DNA of 42,343 bases from a virus: the IMG/VR virus record IMGVR_UViG_3300010371_000057, positions 1 through 42,343 of that record, one strand, 5' to 3'. This document shows, one piece after another, positions 5,908 through 12,697 of this stretch (within the stretch, counting starts at the first letter, position 1; each line of letters begins with the position of its first letter). The notes beneath the pieces are model-generated. The model saw only the letters and a program-made list of their open reading frames with translations. It had not been told where the DNA came from and made no database searches. Made by a program: the position numbers and the translations under genes.

Positions 5908-6693
5908 CTATTGCACAAGGCCGGTGATTACCGGCCCGTTGGCTGATACCGTTGGCGTGTAGCCGATAGCGATCTGGCCGCCCCCGCCTCCGAAGCTCAC
6001 TGAGCTGGCAGAGTGGCCACCGCTGCCGCCACCGGGCGCCCCACCGTGGTTGTCAACGCCGGCGCCCGACCGTGAGCCACCGCCGCCGCCGAGCACGTTG
6101 TCGGCCCCTGGGATGCCACCCGCGCCGCCGAGCGCGTTGTCGCCCGCGCCGCCCGTCGCACCGGAGCCGGGCTTGCCAGCGCCGTCCTTGCCACCCGCAC
6201 CGCCAGCCCCACCGCCAGAGCCGCCATTGACGCCGGTCCCGCCGTTGAACTTGGTTGTCCCGACGCTGGCCGACGCCAGCCCGCCCGCGCCACCGGTGTT
6301 GCCAACGCCAGCGGTGCCACCTTTGGCCATGATCGTGACGTTGGACACCCAATAGGTATCCTCGCCGTTGTTGCCGTTCGCCGTGCCCGACGAAACGCCA
6401 GCGCCCCCGTTGGCCACGTAGTAGGCAATGCCGCTGGTCACGTCGCCGGAGGTCACGGTGTAGGTGGCGCGCGAGTACGCCCCGCCGCCTGCGCCGCCCT
6501 GCCCGGTGCCGCCGCCAGCAGAGCCGCCGCCGCCCCACGTCTCGACCGTCAGCACGGTCCCAGCCGGCGCGTCGGCCGGCACCGTCCATGTGCCAGCGCC
6601 CGGCGTCGTGAGCGTGCAGGAGCCGCCCGGGCACGCCGCCCAGGCCGGGAGCGCCAGCACCAGCCATGCGAGGAGGGCGAGCGTGTGGCGCAT
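5908..6693 (-). CDS. Secreted glycine-rich tail-tip or adhesin-like protein, 261 aa
   Basis: The ATG at 6693 overlaps the upstream stop (TGATG). A Sec signal peptide (MRHTLALLAWLVLALPAWA, predicted cleavage after residue 19) precedes a domain starting with a short cysteine pair. Residues about 50-245 hold many GGxG and GGAGG clusters (GGAGGGAYSRA, GGSGGGAGGAGG, VLGGGGGSRSG) with aromatic breaks, like the glycine-rich domains of phage receptor-binding tips. It is the last of four tail-region genes. The signal peptide is unusual for a virion tip protein, which normally folds in the cytoplasm. Confidence 0.7.
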   Translation of the reverse strand: MRHTLALLAWLVLALPAWAACPGGSCTLTTPGAGTWTVPADAPAGTVLTVETWGGGGSAGGGTGQGGAGGGAYSRATYTVTSGDVTSGIAYYVANGGAGVSSGTANGNNGEDTYWVSNVTIMAKGGTAGVGNTGGAGGLASASVGTTKFNGGTGVNGGSGGGAGGAGGKDGAGKPGSGATGGAGDNALGGAGGIPGADNVLGGGGGSRSGAGVDNHGGAPGGGSGGHSASSVSFGGGGGQIAIGYTPTVSANGPVITGLVQ

Positions 6694-7280
6694 CAGGAGG
6701 TCCGGGTCATGTTGACGCCGACGTAGGCATCACTCGGCGATGATGCGACTCCGGTAATGACGATCGTTATCAGTTGGTTGGCGGTGAACGTGTTCGCTGC
6801 CGTGCATGCCGTGTTCGTCTTGGTTGCGCTGTTCACCGTCAGCGCGTTGCACGACGTGACATTCACGCCGCCAATCTGAATCGCCAGTGTGAACGAGCCG
6901 GTCCCAACCTGGTAATCCACCGAAGTGATCGTGCCGGCAAACGGTGGGTAGAAACGCACCGTCGAATTGCTGACCGTCGTTCCAGTTGGCCAATTAGCAG
7001 GGAAGGAGGTGGCCGTGCCGCACACCGACGCGCACCCAGCCAACCCACTGACGTTCGACGCCGATGGTTGCGCCTGCGTCGGCGTACCATCCGTTCCGAT
7101 CGCTGTCAGGAATTGGTTGCTCGCCGCCGCGAGGCTTTTCACGCCGCCGAGCGTGGTGGCTGTCGGGGCCGGCAGATTGGCGGGCGCGACCGCGGCGGGT
7201 GTTTGCGCGCTGGCGCTGGCCGTAAGGCCGAGCAACAGCATCGCCGCGCGAAAAATCCATGTCATGCGCTTAACGGACAT
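6693..7280 (-). CDS. Secreted tail-fibre-related protein, 195 aa
   Basis: Two starts are possible: ATG at 7280 (overlapping the upstream stop by 11 nt) or 7265. Both give a Sec signal (WIFRAAMLLLGLTASASA, cleavage before Q). The mature N-terminus contains PAPTATTLGGVKSL and an ASNVSGLAGC stretch, the kind of short repeat seen in phage tail-fibre shafts. The C-terminal 110 residues are beta-rich with a cysteine pair (VTSCNALTVNS, NTACTAAN). It is co-oriented and coupled with the flanking secreted proteins. Confidence 0.65.
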   Translation of the reverse strand: MSVKRMTWIFRAAMLLLGLTASASAQTPAAVAPANLPAPTATTLGGVKSLAAASNQFLTAIGTDGTPTQAQPSASNVSGLAGCASVCGTATSFPANWPTGTTVSNSTVRFYPPFAGTITSVDYQVGTGSFTLAIQIGGVNVTSCNALTVNSATKTNTACTAANTFTANQLITIVITGVASSPSDAYVGVNMTRTS

Positions 7281-7632
7281 ACCAGCACGTCGCGTTGATG
7301 CTGGCGGAGTTCCATGCCGCCGAGGCGACAAAGATCGACTGGTCCGCTGTCCATGCCTGCAACAGCATCGACGGGCCGTTTATCGGCACTTCCAGCAACG
7401 CGCCGACCGAGACCGCTGCCAACACTTGCGCGCCACCAGCGCCCGTCCCGAGGCTCACAAGCACGGTATGGTTTGCGGTTTCCTTGAACCGGCAGCCGAC
7501 CAGCATCGCGTCTGCCGGCACCGTGCCCAGCGTGCCGTTCGCAGTGAACGTGCCGCCGATACCCTCGATGTTGCCGGAGCTGGTCCAACCTCCGCACACC
7601 AGGGCCGCCGCCAGAGCTATCCAGGCCCTCAT
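7270..7632 (-). CDS. Secreted beta-rich protein, 120 aa, tail region
   Basis: The ATG at 7632 overlaps the stop of the large tail fibre (ATGA); a longer ORF to 7689 lies inside the fibre gene. Residues 1-18 (MRAWIALAAALVCGGW) look like a signal peptide, with a cysteine at 13 that is not in a good lipobox. The mature part is a beta-rich domain of about 100 residues (GGTFTANGTLGTVPA, HTVLVSLGTGAGG, ending INATCWYVR). No family recognised. Confidence 0.6.
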   Translation of the reverse strand: MRAWIALAAALVCGGWTSSGNIEGIGGTFTANGTLGTVPADAMLVGCRFKETANHTVLVSLGTGAGGAQVLAAVSVGALLEVPINGPSMLLQAWTADQSIFVASAAWNSASINATCWYVR

Positions 7633-9758
7633 GTGACCGTCCATGTGCCGACGCTCGCCGTGGCGACCCATTGCGCGGCCTTCGTGCAAACGACGGTGAT
7701 GGAGTTGAACGGCGTGTTGCTCGCGACGTTGCCACCGGCCGCCGAGTTGGTCGCGTTCGCCGCCACCTTGTCGGTTCCATTTGCAACGAATGCGACCGTG
7801 TGAGCCGCATCGACCACAGCCGTGTAACGCAGCCCTACCACGGCGGCGGGAAGGTTGAGATTGACGGTCCCGGCCGCGCCCGTGTTCAGGAACACGCCGT
7901 TACTGTCGGCCGCCACGAGGCTGTAATCGGCCGTCTTTGCCGTGACGAGCTTGCTGTAGTTCAGCGTGCCGGGGATGCGTACGATCGGCGAGCTGGTATT
8001 CGTCGCCGTGGCGCTGATAATCGCGGCGGCGTTGTTGCCGTAGATGCCGAATGTGTTGGCCCCGGCGGATACGATATCCACGCCACGCGTGCTGATGAGG
8101 ATGTTGTCGGAACCTGTCTGCAGTGATGCGGCGGCGCCACTGCCGATGATGATGTTGTTGATGCCGGACGTGATGGCGACGCCGCTGTTATAGCCTATGG
8201 AGATCGAGTCCGCCGCACTCGTGGCCAGCGTCATGGAGCTAACACCGACCGCGACGTTGCGGGCAGCGGTCGAGGATGCTGTGCCCTTGAGCGCCTGCGA
8301 ACCCAGCGCGGTGTTGTTGGCGCCGCTGGTCAAGTTTTGGCCGCTGTTATGGCCAACGAGCGTCTGGTTGCCGCCGCTGGTTACATTCTTGCCGGCAGAG
8401 TCACCGATCGCGATGGACGAGCCGCCGGTTGCGCCCGACGCAAAGGCGTTATAACCGACCGCCACAATGCTATTTCCGGCCGTCGCAGTGCCCATTGCGC
8501 TCGTGCCAATCGCTACTGACTGGGCGCCGCTTACATTCGCAGACCCGGCCGAGTTGCCGATGTAAATGTTATCCGAGGCCCCGATCACCGCTTTCCCGGT
8601 ATCGGTGCCGATGAACACCGAGCGCGATCCGGTCGTCAGGACAAGTCCACTTTGATTGCCGATCGCGATCACATCCGACGAAGAAGTCACCGCGGGCAAT
8701 GCGTTGTACCCGATGGCGATCTGACGGGTTGCCGTAGTCTGCTGGAACCCCAGCAACGCCTGCGTCCCAATGCCGATATTGACAGCCCCAGTTGTGCCGT
8801 CTGCAACGGTCAATACTTCCGTCGCAGCGCCGCTGGCCACAGTCGCCGCAATCGTAACTGGCGCTACCGGCCCAATGCTCTGTGTGCCAATCCAGCGCAG
8901 AGATATTACGTTGCTGCCGGCATTCTGCACGACCGCCCCGCACGCGGCGGTCGATCTATACGAAGTATCCGCGCACAACGGCGCGATAGCTATAGCGTTG
9001 GCAAAACTGGTCGCGAGGATGGCGTTGGTGGTGTCGCCAGCCGCTACCGTGTAATTGACAGTTATCGTCGATCCGCCGTTGATGACGGCGGACTGAAACG
9101 TAAAGCGCAGCACATCGCCGGTGGTCGGTGTGCCGGTAATTGTAATGCTGGAGGAATTTCCCTGCCCGGCCGAGGCCCCGACCATGACCGACGTATTCGG
9201 CGCGCCGAACTTCAGCGCGCTGGCCCCGAACGCTGTCAGGTTCACCAAGCCGCCCGGTAGACTTCGCATCGTGTCGTTGCCGAAGGCGTCTAAATCAGTG
9301 CCTGATGCCGCCGTGACCAGCGCACCCATGCCGTAGGCGCTGACGGCCATGACCGCGCCCGCGTCCGAGCCACCCGCCAACCCCATGTAGCGAGCGGCCC
9401 AAGTGCCGACCGCTGTGCTTTCGCTGGACGAGGCGAGGCTGCCGAGCGCGAACGGCCCTACGCCCACGGCCCATACCCCGGTTGTCATATTCAGCGCGCC
9501 GCCGGCACCGCCGACGAACACGGCGGCGTTCTGCGGATTGCCGGGCGTGACTCCGCCGCTTGCCGTGCCGATCTGGACGCCCGTATTGCCGGCAATGGTC
9601 AGACCGGCCGCGCCCGTGACGTTCAGCGTGGTAAACGCCCCCGCCGCCGGGGTGACGCCGCCGATGCTTGTGCCGTTGATCGTGCCGCCGGTGATGGCGA
9701 CGGCATCAGCATTCTGGTAGCCGAGAGTGCCGATCCGGCGCGTGATGATGACGCTCAT
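7629..9758 (-). CDS. Phage tail fibre with YadA-type head repeats, 709 aa
   Basis: The N-terminus (MSVIITRRIGTLGYQNADAV, then ITGGTINGTSIGGVTPAAGA) is a tail-fibre repeat opening common in phages. Residues about 340-590 contain many consecutive repeats of about 14-20 residues with the pattern xxAIGxxA/SGxxxxxGxxN (VAIGTSAMGTATAGNS, SIAIGDSAGKNVTSGG, TALGSQALKG), as in the left-handed roll of trimeric autotransporter adhesins such as YadA. A trimeric fibre with an adhesin-like knob is the natural reading. The last about 100 residues form another beta domain. Its starting ATG follows the stop of the upstream gene directly. Confidence 0.85.
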   Translation of the reverse strand: MSVIITRRIGTLGYQNADAVAITGGTINGTSIGGVTPAAGAFTTLNVTGAAGLTIAGNTGVQIGTASGGVTPGNPQNAAVFVGGAGGALNMTTGVWAVGVGPFALGSLASSSESTAVGTWAARYMGLAGGSDAGAVMAVSAYGMGALVTAASGTDLDAFGNDTMRSLPGGLVNLTAFGASALKFGAPNTSVMVGASAGQGNSSSITITGTPTTGDVLRFTFQSAVINGGSTITVNYTVAAGDTTNAILATSFANAIAIAPLCADTSYRSTAACGAVVQNAGSNVISLRWIGTQSIGPVAPVTIAATVASGAATEVLTVADGTTGAVNIGIGTQALLGFQQTTATRQIAIGYNALPAVTSSSDVIAIGNQSGLVLTTGSRSVFIGTDTGKAVIGASDNIYIGNSAGSANVSGAQSVAIGTSAMGTATAGNSIVAVGYNAFASGATGGSSIAIGDSAGKNVTSGGNQTLVGHNSGQNLTSGANNTALGSQALKGTASSTAARNVAVGVSSMTLATSAADSISIGYNSGVAITSGINNIIIGSGAAASLQTGSDNILISTRGVDIVSAGANTFGIYGNNAAAIISATATNTSSPIVRIPGTLNYSKLVTAKTADYSLVAADSNGVFLNTGAAGTVNLNLPAAVVGLRYTAVVDAAHTVAFVANGTDKVAANATNSAAGGNVASNTPFNSITVVCTKAAQWVATASVGTWTVT

Positions 9759-10229
9759 TTACATCACCACCGCGCTGATCTTGTGGCCTATGGTGGTCGC
9801 ATTCCAGTTGATTGCGGTGGTGAACCCCGTCGTTATGGTCATGACATCGCCGGGGAATAGTTCGAGGCTGGTGGCGCCCGAAGTAAGAACCGCCGCGCCA
9901 CCAGTGATATTGACGAAAATCGACTCCGCCGCCGCTATTCCCTGCTGTGTGGCGGTCAATGGATTTTCGATGATTAGACCATTGCTGAACGATGCAGCCG
10001 ATGTAAGGGCCTGCGATACTCCGCCAGCTGCGAGCGTCAACGCCCCCGAGGGCGCAACGGGAGTAACTGTTCCGGGCGCATCCAGCGAAACGGGAAGCGG
10101 GTGAGTCGGGGAAACATCATGCCCGGAGCCATCCATTAACTGGACGCGCTTGCCGCCCGCCAGCGTCATACTGTCGGGCTGCACGCCCTGCGCGTAGGTC
10201 GGGGGCGACGTGCTGGCGACTGCGGTCAT
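9759..10229 (-). CDS. Hypothetical virion (tail-associated) protein, 156 aa
   Basis: ATG at 10229. The N-terminal 50 residues include VQPDSMTLAGGKRVQLMDGSG and a PTHPLPVSLDA motif; similar openings are common in small phage proteins located beside fibre genes. Residues 60-156 are beta-rich (LIIENPLTATQQGIAAAES, IFVNITGGAAVLTSGA, LELFPGDVMTITTG). It sits between the tail-fibre-assembly-like gene and the large fibre. Structural role inferred from context. Confidence 0.6.
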   Translation of the reverse strand: MTAVASTSPPTYAQGVQPDSMTLAGGKRVQLMDGSGHDVSPTHPLPVSLDAPGTVTPVAPSGALTLAAGGVSQALTSAASFSNGLIIENPLTATQQGIAAAESIFVNITGGAAVLTSGATSLELFPGDVMTITTGFTTAINWNATTIGHKISAVVM

Positions 10230-10239
10230 TTTCTACCTC

Positions 10240-10776
10240 TTATGCGATGACAAGGGGGACGGTCGGAAGCTCATCGGTCCCTCCCGCGATACGCGCCGCG
10301 ACGGCCTGCGTGAGCGAATAGACATATCCCTCCGCCGCCGCCGCGAAGTTCAGGAAGTCCGCTGCCGTGAATGCGTGCGATGCGCCTGTTATGTCCGAAT
10401 AGAGGAACGTCGCGCCGCCGCTCGGCAAAGGCTTGCCGGACGCAATGCCCGTAGAGATGCCGGTGATCGCCGTCAGTCCCGGTCGCGCGGCCGATCCGTT
10501 CGGATCGAACGAATAGACCGCGTTGAGCGCGGGCGTTGCGGTCGAGTGCACAGCGACACCAGCGGCCAGGACGCGCGGCATCCACTGCGCCAACATCACA
10601 CCGAGCAGATCGGCGGCATCTCGGATCGTGGATGTGATGGTATCGGAACGCGCGACCCAGGCTTGATAATCGGCGTCACTGACAGGCACGAACGCAAGGC
10701 GTCCCGATGCCCATACCGAACTCTCGTCCGTGCCAACCTTCCAATACCAGTCGGTCGGATCGTATTTCGCCCTCAT
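10240..10776 (-). CDS. DUF4376-type tail-fibre-associated protein, 178 aa
   Basis: The ATG at 10776 overlaps the tailspike stop (ATGA). The N-terminus (MRAKYDPTDWYWKVG) and the C-terminal half (FLYSDITGASHAFTAADFLN, then FAAAAEGYVYSLTQA) match the layout of DUF4376 proteins, found with tail fibres and tail-fibre assembly proteins in many phages, where the C-terminal domain has the pattern DxxGxxHxFTxxxFxxF. It probably helps build or attach the adjacent spike or fibre. Confidence 0.65.
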   Translation of the reverse strand: MRAKYDPTDWYWKVGTDESSVWASGRLAFVPVSDADYQAWVARSDTITSTIRDAADLLGVMLAQWMPRVLAAGVAVHSTATPALNAVYSFDPNGSAARPGLTAITGISTGIASGKPLPSGGATFLYSDITGASHAFTAADFLNFAAAAEGYVYSLTQAVAARIAGGTDELPTVPLVIA

Positions 10777-12455
10777 GTGTAGATTCCAGTTCCGTCATTC
10801 GTTCCGGGCGCGTTGCCGGGGAAATAGGTGGCGCCCCCGCCGACCGTTTCGATGATCCCCAGGCTCGTCAGGGCGTAACGGGCGCCTCCTGCCGCGCCGG
10901 AAAACGTCATGCCCGGCGCGTAGACCGTCGATGCTGAATCGCACGCAACGAAGGCGGTAAAGTTTGGCGCGTTGCTGATGGTCACGCCGGAACTGGCGAT
11001 GATGACCACGCCATCCTGCGAGGCCGCGACGTGATATGGCGTATTGCCGCTGATCGTATACGTCTGGCCGAGGCCGTTCACCGTCGCGCCGGCCGTGGAG
11101 TCAATGTGCGATGTCGCGCATGCGCCGAAGTCCACATGCTGAAAGTTCACCTCGGCGCCGTTGTATGCCGTGATCCCAATGCCCGCGATGGAGAACGGGC
11201 CGGATGCGCCGGTCGCCTGAAGCCGCATGCTGTCGAGATTGACGAACACGGCGCCGCCGGCGAGCACCGCGCCGGCATTCGTGCCGCTCAGAATGACGTT
11301 TGTCGGGGTATTGGTGTTGCCGACAACATTGAACTGCGCGGACCCGACCGGCGCACCCTTCACTTCCAGCACGCCGGGCTGGCCTGCCGCATAGGTGCCG
11401 TCCGCCAGATTGATCGTCGGCGTCAGGCCGTTGTGATCGAAAATCTGGTAGAGCAAATAGAGCGCGCGGGACACCGTAAGAACGGACGCCCCGGCTGAAA
11501 GGCCGTGATTGCTGTCCGACCCCGTGGTGGCGACGAAGATATCCAATGCGGTATTGCAACGCGCCCGCGTCTGCTGCGCCGTGACGTAGTATGTCGCGCC
11601 GTCCCAGAGAAACGACGCGCTTTGCCCGGGGCCGAGGTAGAGCCGCGTCGCCGCGCCCGTGCCGCTGATGGCATTGTTGCCCGTGCCGACCATGCCGGCG
11701 CCCGCGCCGAGCTGAATGACCAGCATCGCCGTCGTATCAGCATTGGCGATCTTCGCGGTCCAGTTCGCCGCCAGAACGCCGCCGCCCGTCCCCGGCAGCG
11801 TGTCCACCATGAGCGTCCCGGAGTTCGACCGCGAGATCAGATGCCCGTTGTCGGCCGCGACTGGTGAATAAGAGGTGCCGCTTTGCGACACGCGACGCGG
11901 CGCGGACGATGGCGCGGCCCGGTGCCAGCGATGTCCGGCGCCATCGACCACGATATACCAGCCGTCATCGGCGCTGGTGGAGTCGGTCGAGACGTAGAGG
12001 AAAGTCCCCTCGCCGCCATCCGCCGTCGTGGAAAGCCCCTCCACGTACACGACGGGCGGCACGGGGCCGTTGAGCGCCCGCAACGCCACGACGTTGGCGA
12101 AGGATGGCGCGGCGCCGAGGGCCACCATGGCGGCGAAGGTGGTTGCGGCGGTCACCACCGGGATGAGCGCCGCCGACGCGAAGGAAGAGGTTAGGCCGGT
12201 ATAGGCGGGAATGCTGTTTCCGAGGGCGTCCGTGACGGTGATCTGGTAATCGCCCGCGCCGAACAGAAGGCACGAGCCGTCCGCATCCAGCGTGATGGGG
12301 TTGGCGTTGGCAACCGCCTCGCCAGCATCCTGCCAGGTCGTTTTCGGCGTCGAGCCGCCCGGCACGTAGGTATGCACAAAGCCGCCGGCCAGCGGGTTGC
12401 CGTTGGCGTCGTAGAAGACGGCGCGGGAAAATGGTAGGAGGGTCGCGAGAGACAA
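10773..12455 (-). CDS. Tailspike / beta-helix tail protein, 560 aa
   Basis: Begins at a TTG at 12455 with AGGAAG 6 nt upstream. Residues 1-80 (FSRAVFYDANGNPLAGGFVH then YVPGGSTPKTTW, NPITLDADG) are the particle-binding type N-terminus seen in many podoviral tailspikes. Around residue 300 the phrase IFVATTGSDSNHGLSAGA opens a right-handed beta-helix typical of pectate-lyase-like spikes (FVATxGxDxNxG...A...). The repetitive C-terminal 250 residues fit the helix and a trimerisation end. It probably binds or cleaves a surface glycan; no catalytic residues can be assigned. Confidence 0.85.
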   Translation of the reverse strand: MSLATLLPFSRAVFYDANGNPLAGGFVHTYVPGGSTPKTTWQDAGEAVANANPITLDADGSCLLFGAGDYQITVTDALGNSIPAYTGLTSSFASAALIPVVTAATTFAAMVALGAAPSFANVVALRALNGPVPPVVYVEGLSTTADGGEGTFLYVSTDSTSADDGWYIVVDGAGHRWHRAAPSSAPRRVSQSGTSYSPVAADNGHLISRSNSGTLMVDTLPGTGGGVLAANWTAKIANADTTAMLVIQLGAGAGMVGTGNNAISGTGAATRLYLGPGQSASFLWDGATYYVTAQQTRARCNTALDIFVATTGSDSNHGLSAGASVLTVSRALYLLYQIFDHNGLTPTINLADGTYAAGQPGVLEVKGAPVGSAQFNVVGNTNTPTNVILSGTNAGAVLAGGAVFVNLDSMRLQATGASGPFSIAGIGITAYNGAEVNFQHVDFGACATSHIDSTAGATVNGLGQTYTISGNTPYHVAASQDGVVIIASSGVTISNAPNFTAFVACDSASTVYAPGMTFSGAAGGARYALTSLGIIETVGGGATYFPGNAPGTNDGTGIYT

Positions 12456-12466
12456 GGGGGCTTCCT

Positions 12467-12697
12467 ATGGTTGTCGCATGGGTCGTGGCCGCGTTGGCGG
12501 CCGGCTACTTTTGGCTGCGCGGAGACGCGTGGGCGCGCTGGGTTGTCTGTTGCTGCATCACGCTCGCGGCATTCGTGTTGCTCATCGACATGAGGCCGGA
12601 GCTACAGCGCAACGTTATCGTGATATGCGCGGCAGTCGCCGCGTGGTTCCTATCAGGCGTGCCGGTCTATATTCGCCGGATCAGTACAAGGGGTTAG
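12467..12697 (+). CDS. Small three-span membrane protein on the opposite strand, 76 aa
   Basis: The ATG at 12467 has AAGGGGG about 7 nt upstream; it lies only 11 nt from the TTG start of the leftward tailspike gene, and the 3' end overlaps the leftward ejection-protein gene by 17 nt. Three hydrophobic segments are visible (residues 1-17 VVAWVVAALAAGYFW; 24-42 WVVCCCITLAAFVLLI; 48-68 NVIVICAAVAAWFLSG). Size and topology would suit a class I holin or an exclusion protein. It is the only rightward gene within the late region, as expected of an inserted 'moron'. Confidence 0.6.
   Translation: MVVAWVVAALAAGYFWLRGDAWARWVVCCCITLAAFVLLIDMRPELQRNVIVICAAVAAWFLSGVPVYIRRISTRG

Noticed and set aside
6050-6355. 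Proline-rich plus-strand ORF
   Set aside because: It is the antisense of the glycine-rich secreted protein (Gly codons GGN read as Pro CCN on the other strand).
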